Of a stretch of 64,000 bases of DNA, positions 1 to 8,099 are shown in pieces. How positions within the stretch are numbered: position 1 is the stretch's first letter; each line of letters opens with the position of its first letter. The DNA lies in contig JAWKRT010000003.1 in the NCBI GenBank assembly GCA_041389495.1, forward strand, positions 1-64,000, given 5' to 3'. The notes beneath the pieces are model-generated. The model saw nothing but the letters and a program-made list of their open reading frames with translations, searched no databases and had not been told where the DNA came from. The position numbers and the translations under genes were made by a program. The stretch comes from Myxococcota bacterium (lineage in GTDB: Bacteria; Myxococcota_A; UBA9160; UBA4427).

Positions 1-1
1 G

Positions 2-1201
2 CGCACGGCGCTCGCGCTCTCGGGCACGTGGGCGCTCGGGCTCGGATCGCTCGGCTTCTTCCTTCCCTACTTCACGCTGTACCTGACCGAGAACGCGGGG
101 CTCCGCGGCGCGCAGGCCGGCGCGATCACGGCGCTGCTCCCGCTGATGGGGCTCGTCGCACAGCCCGTGTGGGGCCAGATCGCGGATCGCACGGGGCGCC
201 GCGCGCGCGTCGTCGCGGCGATCTGCATCGGCGCCGCCGCCGCGAACCTCGCGCTCGGCGCGCAGTCGACCTTCGCGGGCTTCGCGCTCGCGACGGCCGC
301 GCTCGCGCTGTTCGTCACGTCGTTCGGCGCGATGACGCTCGCGGCGAGCATCTCGGCGCTCGGCGCGGCGGGCGCTCGCGGGCTCGGCCGCGTGCGCGTG
401 TGGGGGACGCTCGGGTTCGGCGCGGCGGCGCTCTCGGTGCCGCCGCTCCTGCGCGCGCTCGACGGCGCGGGCCTCGCGCCCGGCGTCGAGGCTCCGGGCG
501 CGAGCGCGCCGGCACTCGGTGCGATCTACCCGGCCGCGTCGCTGTGGCGCGCGTGCGCGGCGGCCGCGGCACTCGCGGTGCCCGAGGCGCGCGGCGGCGC
601 GCTGCGCGCCGAGCGCGGCGAGTGGCGCGCGCTCGCGCGCGACGGGCGCTTCGCGCGCGCGCTCGCCTTCGTGTTCCTCGCCTATCTCTCGATGCAGGGG
701 CCCATGCAGATGTTCCCGCTGCTCGTGCGCTCGCACGGCGGCGGCGTCGACGCGATCGCGCGCATGTGGCTCGTGATGATCGCGCTCGAGGCGCCGCTCA
801 TGTTCGTGCTCGGCCGCAGCGTCGACCGCTTCTCGGCGCGCGGCATCGTCGCGATCGGCATCGTCGCCTCGGCGGTGCGCTGGCTCGTGAGCGGCGCGAC
901 CGACGACCTGCGCGTGCTGACGGCCGTGCAGGCGCTGCACGGCGTGACGGTGTGGGGCGTCATGATGGGCATGCCGCTCTACGTCGACGCGCTCGTGCCC
1001 GAGCGGCTGCGCGCGACGGGGCAGTCCGCCGTCGGCCTCGCCGGCTCGTGTCTCGGCGCGGTGGCGTCGAACCTCGTCGCGGGCTGGCTCGTCGACGCGG
1101 GCGGCGGCCGCGCGCCGGCGCTCGCCGGCGGCGCGCTCGCGCTCGCCTGCGCGCTGCTCCTGCCCGTGCTGCTGCCGCGTCCGCCGCGCACCGCCGCGTG
1201 A
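2..1201 (+). CDS. MFS transporter, 5' end cut by window edge
   Basis: The reading frame is open from the first complete codon of the window and ends at a TGA, giving about 399 residues with no visible start. The protein alternates hydrophobic helices with short loops. It carries the loop GQIADRTGRR (visible residues about 58-67), the typical major facilitator signature between helices 2 and 3. The overall pattern resembles the LacY/nucleoside-symporter-like branch (MFS_1_like). By family it would move a small solute across the inner membrane, but the substrate cannot be read from the sequence. It converges on the enoyl-CoA hydratase gene 22 bases downstream. The family is confident; the substrate is unknown. 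Confidence 0.85.
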   Translation, partial: RTALALSGTWALGLGSLGFFLPYFTLYLTENAGLRGAQAGAITALLPLMGLVAQPVWGQIADRTGRRARVVAAICIGAAAANLALGAQSTFAGFALATAALALFVTSFGAMTLAASISALGAAGARGLGRVRVWGTLGFGAAALSVPPLLRALDGAGLAPGVEAPGASAPALGAIYPAASLWRACAAAAALAVPEARGGALRAERGEWRALARDGRFARALAFVFLAYLSMQGPMQMFPLLVRSHGGGVDAIARMWLVMIALEAPLMFVLGRSVDRFSARGIVAIGIVASAVRWLVSGATDDLRVLTAVQALHGVTVWGVMMGMPLYVDALVPERLRATGQSAVGLAGSCLGAVASNLVAGWLVDAGGGRAPALAGGALALACALLLPVLLPRPPRTAA

Positions 1202-1223
1202 CGGGGCGCGCGCCGCGCGGCGT

Positions 1224-2024
1224 CTACTCGCCCGTGAAGTGCGGCTTGCGCTTCTCGAGGAAGGCGCGCGGCCCCTCGATCGCGTCCTTGCTCGCGAAGA
1301 CCTTCGTCCCGATCGGCATCTCGATCTCGAACGCCTTCGCCTCGGGCAGGCCGTAGGTCTCGCGGATCGAGCGAAGGATGGCCTTCACGGCGACGGGCCC
1401 GTTCTCGGCGATGCGCCGCGCGATCTTCCGGGCCTTCGCGAGCGCCTTGCCGTCCTTCACGACGTGGCCGACGAGCCCGTAGGCGAGCGCCTGGTCGGCC
1501 GTGATGGGGTCGCCGCCGACGAGCATCTCGACCGCGACGGTGTACGGGATCTGGCGCGGCAGGCGCACGGTCGAGCCGGCCATCGGGAACAGGCCGCGCT
1601 GCACCTCGGTCACGCCGAACGTCGCGCTCTTGCCGGCGACGCGGATGTCGGTGCCCTGCAGGATCTCGGTGCCGCCGGCGAGCGCATAGCCTTCGACCGC
1701 GCAGATCACCGGCTTCGTCGGACGATAGGTCTTGAGCCACCCGTGCATCGTGATCTCGGGCTCGTCCTTCATGCGCTGCTCGAACTCGTCGGCCGGCGGC
1801 GCACCCGACGACAGCCGCGCGATGACACCGAGGTCCATGCCCGCGCAGAAGTCCTTGCCGGTGCCGGTGAGGATCGCGCAGCGGAGGTCGTCGTCGGCGT
1901 CGAGCCGGCGCCAGGCGTCGGTGAGGCCGCACAGCACCTCGGCGTTGACGGCGTTCTTCTTCTCGGGGCGGTTGATCGTGACGACGAGGACGCCGTCCTC
2001 GACCTCGGTGAGCAGCGCGGGCAT
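1224..2024 (-). CDS. Enoyl-CoA hydratase/isomerase (crotonase) family protein
   Basis: This 266-residue protein has normal crotonase length. The oxyanion-hole region is seen as GKDFCAGMDL near residues 56-65. The two acidic residues used by true enoyl-CoA hydratases are both present: E120 in GGTEILQG and E140 in FGVTEVQRG. By family it hydrates trans-2-enoyl-CoA in fatty-acid or related acyl-CoA breakdown in the cytosol. The ATG start is preceded on the minus strand by a GGAGGCTCCCC stretch that can act as a ribosome binding site. It is transcribed away from the next gene, so the 150-base gap at 2025-2174 probably holds both promoters. It may act on a specialised acyl-CoA; no neighbour identifies the substrate. 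Confidence 0.92.
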   Translation of the reverse strand: MPALLTEVEDGVLVVTINRPEKKNAVNAEVLCGLTDAWRRLDADDDLRCAILTGTGKDFCAGMDLGVIARLSSGAPPADEFEQRMKDEPEITMHGWLKTYRPTKPVICAVEGYALAGGTEILQGTDIRVAGKSATFGVTEVQRGLFPMAGSTVRLPRQIPYTVAVEMLVGGDPITADQALAYGLVGHVVKDGKALAKARKIARRIAENGPVAVKAILRSIRETYGLPEAKAFEIEMPIGTKVFASKDAIEGPRAFLEKRKPHFTGE

Positions 2025-2174
2025 GGGGAGCCTCCGGTGGATGGGGCGCGTGCCGCCGAGCGGCCGAGCCGCCGGCGGGCGCGCACCGGCGCGTGGCGTT
2101 CGCGCGGACGCCGCATGCTACTCCGGCGCCCGCGCGCCGGTCGAGGCGTGCGGTGCCTGCCTATACTCGCGCGC

Positions 2175-3821
2175 ATGCGCCGCACCCACGTCCTCGCCGT
2201 CGCGGCGCTCGTCGCCGCATGCGGCGCGGCGGCCTGGGCGGCCGACCCGGTCGCCTACGACGACGCCTACATCTCGTACCGGTACGCGGACAACGCCGTG
2301 CGCGGTCTCGGCGTCGTGTTCAACCCCGGCGAGCGCGTCGAGGGCTACTCGAACCCGCTGTGGGTCGCGCTGTCGGCCGCTGCGATCGCGGCCGGCGCCG
2401 ACCCGTTCGTCGCGACGCGCGCGGTCGGCGTCGCGAGCTACGTCGCGTGCGTGTTCGCGATCGCGGCCGCCGCGCTGCTCGCGGCCGCGCCGCTCGGCGC
2501 GCGCGCCGTCGCGGTCGTTCCCGCGCTCGCGTGCCTCGTCGCGCCGTACGGGCTCGCGGCGTCCGCGGGCAGCGGGCTCGAGACCTTCTTCGTCGCCGCG
2601 GGGCTCGTCGGGCTCGGCGTCGCGCTGCTCGCGAGCGACGGCGCGCACGCGCGCGGCGCGCGCACCGCGCTGCTCGCGCTCCCGCCGCTCCTCGTCTGGA
2701 CGCGGCTCGACGCCGCGCTCGGCGTTGCGGCGGCCGCCGGCGCGCTCGCGCTCGTCGGGCCGCCGCGCGCGGACGCCGCCGCCGCGGCGCGCGACGCCGA
2801 CCCCGCCGCGGCGCGCGACGCCGACCCGCGCGGCGCTTCCGCGTCGAGCGCCCCGCGCGCCGCGGGCCGCGCGCTCGCCCTGCGCATCGCGCTCGTCGCC
2901 GGAGCCGCGCTCGCGCTGCTCTTCGCCGCGCGCTTCGCCTACTACGGCGCGTGGCTCCCGAACTCGTACTACGCGAAGGGCGCCGACGAGTGGCATCTCG
3001 CGGCCGGTCTCGCGTGGCTCCGCGCCTTCGTGCAGAGCGCCGGGCAGGTCGCGCCGCTCGCCGGCCTCGCCGTCTACGGCGCGCTGCGGGGCGCGACGAC
3101 GGGCGAGCGCCGCGCGTGCGCCTACGCCGGCGCGACCGCCGCCGCGTACGCGCTCTACGTCGCGAAGGTGGGCGGCGACTTCATGCACTTCCGGTTCGCG
3201 TGGGCGCCGTATCTCGCGCTCGCGCTCGGCGGGCTCACCGGGCTCGCGGCGCTCGCGCGCCGCAGCGCCGGCGCGGCCGCGGGCGTCGGGCTCGGCGTCG
3301 GGCTGCTGGCATTCTCGCCGCCCGTGCACGAGCACGCGTACGCCATGCAGACGCTCCCGGAGATGGACGCGTACACGGAGCTCGGCCGCGAGGTCGGGCC
3401 CGCGCTCGCGCGCTGGCTGCCGCCCGACACCGTCGTCGCGACGACGCTCGCAGGCACCATCGCCTACACCTCGCGCCTCGCCGTCGTCGACCAGTGGGGG
3501 CTCAACGATCGCGAGGTCGCGCGCGGCGAGCCGCTCGCGACGTTCCAGCGCGGCCACTACAAGCCGGCGACGACGGCCTACCTCGAACGCCGCGGCGTCG
3601 AGCTCGCGCTCGGCCACCCCGAGGTCGCGCCGTGCGACGCGCCGCGCAGCGAGCCGTACGCGGTGGCGCTGCTGCGGCTCGACGAGGGCCCGCCGCGCGC
3701 GGGCGCGCGCTGCCTCGTCGCGGGCGTCGTCGCGCCGCGCCCGTCGCTCGTCGCGTGGATGTGCGCGCGGCCCGACCGCTTCGCGCTGCGCGGGCTCGCC
3801 TGCCCGCGCGATCAGAGGTAG
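2175..3821 (+). CDS. GT-C type membrane glycosyltransferase, arabinofuranosyltransferase-like
   Basis: The protein has 548 residues with a hydrophobic N-terminus and about ten membrane segments. The first long loop reads YDDAYISYRYADN (D29-D30) followed by GVVFNPGERVEGYSNPLW. This arrangement is familiar from AftB-like arabinofuranosyltransferases and related GT-C enzymes, where the paired acids serve catalysis. The loop before the C-terminal part contains NSYYAKG and KVGGDFMHFRFAW. By family it would transfer a sugar from a polyprenyl-phosphate donor on the outer face of the inner membrane. The ATG at 2175 is chosen because it opens the first hydrophobic segment. Its stop overlaps that of the convergent downstream gene by ten bases. 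A second protein of this type lies at 46207-47934. Confidence 0.8.
   Translation: MRRTHVLAVAALVAACGAAAWAADPVAYDDAYISYRYADNAVRGLGVVFNPGERVEGYSNPLWVALSAAAIAAGADPFVATRAVGVASYVACVFAIAAAALLAAAPLGARAVAVVPALACLVAPYGLAASAGSGLETFFVAAGLVGLGVALLASDGAHARGARTALLALPPLLVWTRLDAALGVAAAAGALALVGPPRADAAAAARDADPAAARDADPRGASASSAPRAAGRALALRIALVAGAALALLFAARFAYYGAWLPNSYYAKGADEWHLAAGLAWLRAFVQSAGQVAPLAGLAVYGALRGATTGERRACAYAGATAAAYALYVAKVGGDFMHFRFAWAPYLALALGGLTGLAALARRSAGAAAGVGLGVGLLAFSPPVHEHAYAMQTLPEMDAYTELGREVGPALARWLPPDTVVATTLAGTIAYTSRLAVVDQWGLNDREVARGEPLATFQRGHYKPATTAYLERRGVELALGHPEVAPCDAPRSEPYAVALLRLDEGPPRAGARCLVAGVVAPRPSLVAWMCARPDRFALRGLACPRDQR
2781..2828 (+). repeat. 24-bp in-frame tandem duplication
   Basis: A 24-base unit occurs twice in direct succession, differing only in the last base. 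It lies in a non-membrane loop of the glycosyltransferase-like gene and encodes the octapeptide AARDADPA and then AARDADPR. The length is a multiple of three, so the frame is kept. Confidence 0.85.
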
Positions 3822-6358
3822 CCGAGCGCCTCGAGCCGGCGTCGCTCCTCGTCGCCGAGCGGCGCGGGCGGCGCCTCGCCCGCCACGGGGCGTCGCGCCG
3901 CGACCCAGCGCGCGAGGCCCGCCTCGAGCCGGTCGCGCAGCGCGTCGTCGTCGAGGCGGAGCGTCGTCGCGCCCGCGCCGTCGCGCGCCCACAGCTCGGG
4001 CGCGCGGCGCGTCCACGCGAAGAGCGCCGCGCCGCGCGTTCGATAGGCGCGCCGGTCGCCCGCGAAGCGCGGCCCGAAGTGCGCGACGAAGGCCGGGTAC
4101 TCGAAGTGCTCGGCGACGATGGGTCGCGCGGTGGCGCGCACCGCGTCGCCCGCGAACGAGAGGCCTTCGACCTGCGCCGGGATCGGCAGGCCGAGCTCGT
4201 TCGCGAGCGTCGGCAGCACGTCGACGAGCTGCACGTCGCCCTCGATCGGTGCGCGTTGCGCGCCGCGCGGCGCGCGCACGAGCAGCGGCACGCGCACCAC
4301 CTCGTCCCACAGCTCGGAGCTGTGCCCGAGCAGGCGGTGCTCGCCCAGCATCTCGCCGTGGTCGGCCGTCACGACGACCCATGCGTCGTCGAAGACGCCG
4401 CGCGCGCGGAGCGCGTCGAAGAGGGCGCCGAGTGCGGCGTCGAGGTCGCGGACCTCGCCGCGATAGGCGGCCTCGAGGTGGCGGCGCTCGTCGTCGCGCA
4501 GCTCGCGCTCGCCGCGCATCAGCGCGAGCCCCCCCGGCCCGTCGGGGTCGACGCCGCCGAAGCCGTCCGTCGCGTCGAGCCAGCGCGCATCGAGCGCGTC
4601 GCCGAGCGCGGCGCGCGTCGCGGCCTGCGGCACGTAGGGCGCGTGCGCATCCATGTAGTTCGCGAACAGGAAGAGCGGCCGCGCGTCGCCCGCGCGCGCG
4701 TCGAGCTCGCGCACGACGGCCGCGTTCACGTCGCGCGCGAGCCGGTAGCGCTTGTGGCGGTGCTGTCGCTCGGCCTCGTCGAGGCCCGTGAGCGCGCGCA
4801 GCGCGCGGTCGAGCGGCGGTGCGAGCGCGGCGACGCGCGCCGAGAGCGGCGACGGCCAGTCCCACGGCCACGCGCTGCGATCGTCCCAGACCTCGAACCC
4901 CTGGTGGACGTTCGTGTCGGAGTGGAGATAGGCGGTGTTGGCGACGACGCCGATCGTCGCGTAGCCCGCGTCGCGCAGCAGCTCGGCGAGCGTCGTGTTC
5001 GCGTCGTCGAGCACGTTCGCCTCGCGCTCGTCGCCCGCGCGCGCGGCGGCGGCCCGCGTGCGGAAGTGCGCGCCGTGCGTCGACGGGTAGCTGCCGGTGA
5101 AGAGCGACGCGTGCGCGGGCAGGGTCCAGCTGCTCGTCGAGAACGCGCGCCGCGCGACGCGCGCCTCGCGCGCGAACGCGGCGAGCGCGGGCGTCGCGCC
5201 GTCGGGCGCGAGGTCGAGCGCGTCGGCGCGGAACGTGTCGAGCACGATCAGCACGACGTCGGGGCGCGCGAGGCGACTCGTCGCGCTGCGCGCGGGGCCG
5301 GGGGCGTTCCCCGCGTCTTGAGTGCGCGCATCGGGAGCGCCCGGAACGGCCGGCGCGCGCGCCGCGGGCTCGCGCGGCATGCGCGGCACGCGCGCGATCC
5401 ATCGCCACTCGGCGACGCTCGCCGCCGCGAGCAGGGCGAGCACGCCGAGCGCGCCGGCGGCCGCGCCGCGCGGGCCCGCGCGGCGCGCCACCCCGGCCGC
5501 CCCCCACGCGACGACGAGCGCGACGGCGAGCCCGAACGCGAGCGCGCCCGCGTGGGCGAGCGCGACCCCCGCGAGCGATCCGGGCGGTCGCGCGGCCGCG
5601 TCCGCGTGCGCGAGCGCGAGTGCGGCGGCGGCGAGCGCGAACGCGCTCGTCGGGAAGTCGCCGAGCCACGCGCCGCGCGGCGCACCGCGCGGCATCGCGC
5701 GCGCCGTCGTCGCTCGTTCCGTCGCTCGTTTCGTCGCTCGCCGTCGTCGCATCGGCTCGTCGCTCGGTTCGTCGCTCGTTCCGTCGCGCGCCGCGTCGCT
5801 CGGCCGCGTCGCGGGCGCGCTGATCGCGGGCGCGCGCGCGAGCGCGCCGACCGCGAGCGCGCCGACGGCCGCGCACGCGAGCGCGCCTGCCGCGCCGAGC
5901 GCGCCGGCCACCTCCGCGCGCGCGGCGAGGTCGAGGCCGGCGAGGAGTCCGGACGCGGCACCGAGCACGGCCGCGCGGCCGCGCGCCGCGCTCGCGCGCC
6001 GCGCGGCCGCCGCGAGCGCGACGGCGCCGAGCGCGAGCGCGGCGAACGCGAAGTCGTACGTCCACTCCGCGGCGACGAGCGGGAGGGCGACGCGGAAGTG
6101 CGCGTCGAAGTCGGCGGCGAGCGCGCGCCCGGTCGTGAAGGGCGGCTGTGCCTGCGCGATCGCGAGGGCGCCGAGGAGCGCGCACGCGATCGCACCCGCG
6201 AACGACAGGGGCGCGTCGCCGTCCGCCGCGCGCCGCGGGGGCGCGTCCGCGTCGGACGAGTGCCCGGCCGGCGCGTCGCGGTCGGCCGCGCGAGGCGGAG
6301 CGGGCGCGGCGTCGGACGGCGGCGTCGGGACGGGCGGGGTCGGAGGCGGGGCGCTCAC
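3812..6358 (-). CDS. Membrane-anchored sulfatase-like (alkaline phosphatase superfamily) protein with Thr nucleophile position
   Basis: The protein is 848 residues from a GTG start. An Ala/Pro-rich N-terminus is followed by hydrophobic segments at roughly 52-72, 93-120, 133-175 and 235-315, then a sulfatase-type domain from about residue 367. The domain has the metal-binding start VVLIVLDTFRAD (D374), the nucleophile motif T-L-P-A-H (T412) and the second metal site TADHGEMLGEH. True sulfatases have Cys or Ser here, followed by P-x-R. Threonine is used by phosphoethanolamine and glycerol-phosphate transferases of the same superfamily, so a phospho-transfer or phosphodiesterase role is plausible. 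It ends LEALGYL. An upstream ATG at 6436 is less likely because it lies inside a tandem repeat. It may be co-transcribed with the acyltransferase gene. Confidence 0.82.
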   Translation of the reverse strand: MSAPPPTPPVPTPPSDAAPAPPRAADRDAPAGHSSDADAPPRRAADGDAPLSFAGAIACALLGALAIAQAQPPFTTGRALAADFDAHFRVALPLVAAEWTYDFAFAALALGAVALAAAARRASAARGRAAVLGAASGLLAGLDLAARAEVAGALGAAGALACAAVGALAVGALARAPAISAPATRPSDAARDGTSDEPSDEPMRRRRATKRATERATTARAMPRGAPRGAWLGDFPTSAFALAAAALALAHADAAARPPGSLAGVALAHAGALAFGLAVALVVAWGAAGVARRAGPRGAAAGALGVLALLAAASVAEWRWIARVPRMPREPAARAPAVPGAPDARTQDAGNAPGPARSATSRLARPDVVLIVLDTFRADALDLAPDGATPALAAFAREARVARRAFSTSSWTLPAHASLFTGSYPSTHGAHFRTRAAAARAGDEREANVLDDANTTLAELLRDAGYATIGVVANTAYLHSDTNVHQGFEVWDDRSAWPWDWPSPLSARVAALAPPLDRALRALTGLDEAERQHRHKRYRLARDVNAAVVRELDARAGDARPLFLFANYMDAHAPYVPQAATRAALGDALDARWLDATDGFGGVDPDGPGGLALMRGERELRDDERRHLEAAYRGEVRDLDAALGALFDALRARGVFDDAWVVVTADHGEMLGEHRLLGHSSELWDEVVRVPLLVRAPRGAQRAPIEGDVQLVDVLPTLANELGLPIPAQVEGLSFAGDAVRATARPIVAEHFEYPAFVAHFGPRFAGDRRAYRTRGAALFAWTRRAPELWARDGAGATTLRLDDDALRDRLEAGLARWVAARRPVAGEAPPAPLGDEERRRLEALGYL
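5708..5781 (-). repeat. Degenerate 12-bp tandem repeat in linker
   Basis: A 12-base unit of the form CGTCGCTCGTTC recurs at 5708, 5720, 5732, 5758 and 5770 with small changes. It falls in the cytosolic or periplasmic linker between membrane segments of the sulfatase-like gene. It encodes repeated short Arg/Ala/Thr and Ser/Asp/Glu/Pro runs in that linker. Confidence 0.7.
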
Positions 6359-6430
6359 GGCGGCGCGAGCGTAGCCGAGCGCGCCGCGCGGCCGTCCTGC
6401 GCGCGCGCCCCGCGCCGCGCTCCTGCGCAT

Positions 6431-6502
6431 GCGCACCTACGCGCGCACCGCACGGCGCACCTACGCATGCGCCGTGCGGCGCACCTACGCGCGCGCGCCT
6501 CG
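6431..6502. repeat. Three 24-bp tandem repeats at an intergenic junction
   Basis: The core GCGCACCTACGC occurs at 6431, 6455 and 6479, exactly 24 bases apart; the rest of each unit is partly conserved. The third copy contains the stop codon of the acyltransferase gene (6485-6487). The first copy contains the ATG at 6436 that could be mistaken for the start of the sulfatase-like gene. There are no spacers of other sequence, so this is a simple tandem repeat. Confidence 0.85.
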
Positions 6503-7513
6503 CGCGCGCTGCGCGGCGATCCAGTCGTCGACGCGCTGCCACTGTGCGTGGAGCCACGCGAGGCGCGCGGCGTCGTCGTGGGCATCGCCGCACGGGAGCG
6601 CGGCGAACGGGATGCGCCAGAAACCGAGTGCGACGCGCGCGCCGCGCAGGCCACCGCGCCACGTCGCGAGCGCGGAGCCCGCATCCTCGAAGCCCGTGTG
6701 GGCCGCGACGACGACGTCGAGCCCCGGGTTCGCCGCGAGCAGCGCGACCGCGCCGCCCGGCCGCGGCAGCAGCGTGTGGCGCAGCGCGCGCGCGCGCGCG
6801 GCCAGCTCGCGATCGCCGCGCTCCTCGTAGCGCGCGATCGCGCGCTCGCGCTTCGCCTCGCTGAAGCGCGTGCCTTCCGGGTAGATGAGGACGCCCTCGT
6901 CCGGGTCGAGGTCGTCGAGCAGCGCGACGATCGCGCGGATCTCGGCCGCGCCGTCGCCGCTGCCGCGCCGCACGAAGTGGTTCGGCAGGCGGTTGCCGTT
7001 CAAGTCGAGGCACGGGTCGACGAGCAGCTCGCGCTTCAGCACGTAGCGGAAGCGGTGTCCGTGCGGGCCCGAGACGAGCGCGGCCGCGACGAGCGTGTCG
7101 GCGGTGCCGCCGTGGCGGATCAGGAGCAGCGGCGGTGCGCCGGCGAGCGCTTCGTCGCCCTCGACCTCGACGTGGAATGCGAAGAGGCGCTCGGCGCCGC
7201 GGAAGAGGCGCGTGGCCCACCAGACCTGGAGCGCGGAGTTGCGCCGCATCTGGGAACGTCGGCGCGACTCGCCCGTGCCCCACGGAGGCAGGCACCAGAT
7301 GGCGAGGCTCGCCGCCATGCCCGCGCACTCGCACCACAGGTAGAGCAGCGCGAACGACGCGAGCGGGAGCGTCGCGCGGCCGGGGAGTGCGCGGTCGACG
7401 AGCCAGGCGGCGGGCGCCCACACCGGCAGCAGCGCGAGCCATGCGAGCGCGGCGACGACGTAGCTCGGGATCGTGACGGCGCGGCGGAGCCAGCGTTCCG
7501 CGAGCGCCGGCAC
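6485..7513 (-). CDS. 1-acyl-sn-glycerol-3-phosphate acyltransferase-like (PlsC family)
   Basis: The 342-residue protein has two N-terminal hydrophobic segments (about 12-38 and 48-75). The acyltransferase domain follows with the catalytic H-x4-D box HGGTAD (H134, D139) and the substrate-binding motif YPEGTRF at 211-217. Known PlsC-type enzymes move an acyl chain from acyl-CoA or acyl-ACP to a lysophospholipid or related acceptor at the inner face of the membrane. The length and the insert before the HX4D box resemble the longer LPLAT relatives rather than minimal PlsC. It starts with GTG one base after the stop of the chalcone-isomerase-like gene, so the two are almost certainly one transcript. 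The exact acceptor is unknown. Confidence 0.88.
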   Translation of the reverse strand: MPALAERWLRRAVTIPSYVVAALAWLALLPVWAPAAWLVDRALPGRATLPLASFALLYLWCECAGMAASLAIWCLPPWGTGESRRRSQMRRNSALQVWWATRLFRGAERLFAFHVEVEGDEALAGAPPLLLIRHGGTADTLVAAALVSGPHGHRFRYVLKRELLVDPCLDLNGNRLPNHFVRRGSGDGAAEIRAIVALLDDLDPDEGVLIYPEGTRFSEAKRERAIARYEERGDRELAARARALRHTLLPRPGGAVALLAANPGLDVVVAAHTGFEDAGSALATWRGGLRGARVALGFWRIPFAALPCGDAHDDAARLAWLHAQWQRVDDWIAAQRARGARA

Positions 7514-7514
7514 G

Positions 7515-8099
7515 TCAGTCGCCTCGCCCGAGGAGCGCGTCGCGCAGGCCTTCGTCGAGCGGGCGCTCGCCGAGCCAGATCGAGAAGTAGGCGGCGGCGA
7601 AGTCGGCGCCTTCGATCACGACGAGCGGTCGGCCGTTCAGCGCGAGCTCGGTGCCGCGCCCGGGCAGGTAGGTGAGCGCATAGCGATCGCCCGGCTCGAC
7701 GTCGCGATACGCGCCGTGGAGCCGCTCGATGCGAGGGCGCAGGCGCGCGAGCCGCTCGGCCGGGACGTTGCGCGCGAGCAGCGCGTCGGCGGCGGGGCCG
7801 AAGTCCGCGCCCGCGATCGGCCAGAAGTACGAGAGCTCGAGCCGCTTGGGCACGTCGTCGAGGATCGCCTCGGCGTCGGACGGCGCGGCGACGTAGAGCC
7901 CGGCGACGTAGGCGCGGAAGAGCACGCGGTAGCGCAGCAGTGCGAGCGCGTGCAGGTCGAGCGCGACGTCGCCCGCCTGCACGCGGTCGGCGAACGCGAC
8001 GCCCTCGAGCGACGCCGCGCCCGCGTCGCGCGGGCCCGCGAGCGACAGCGCGAGGGCGAGCGCGAGCGCGGCCGCGCGCCCGTTGCTAGGGCAGCGCAT
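7515..8099 (-). CDS. Chalcone isomerase-like periplasmic protein
   Basis: The protein has 194 residues and begins with a clear signal peptide ending near DAGAAS (about residue 29). The mature part reads LEGVAFADRVQAGDVALDLHALALLRYRVLFRAYVAGLYV. That is the pattern of the bacterial chalcone isomerase-like family, whose members are mostly non-catalytic and of unknown role. It continues with AYRDVEPGDRYALTYLPGRGTEL and the terminal domain SIWLGERPLDEGLRDALLG. Its ATG lies inside the last codons of the upstream PQQ-dehydrogenase gene (14-base overlap), suggesting translational coupling. Bacterial members often sit beside lipid or fatty-acid genes; here an acyltransferase follows directly. The family is confident and the function is not. 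Confidence 0.85.
   Translation of the reverse strand: MRCPSNGRAAALALALALSLAGPRDAGAASLEGVAFADRVQAGDVALDLHALALLRYRVLFRAYVAGLYVAAPSDAEAILDDVPKRLELSYFWPIAGADFGPAADALLARNVPAERLARLRPRIERLHGAYRDVEPGDRYALTYLPGRGTELALNGRPLVVIEGADFAAAYFSIWLGERPLDEGLRDALLGRGD

Noticed and set aside
6431..6502. CRISPR-like regular repeats
   Set aside because: The 24-bp units follow each other without unique spacers, and there is no cas gene.
2118..7442. Very long open frame on the minus strand (about 1770 codons), Arg/Ala-rich, lying over several genes
   Set aside because: It has no domain pattern and only reflects the lack of stop codons at this GC content. The genes in other frames have clear family motifs.
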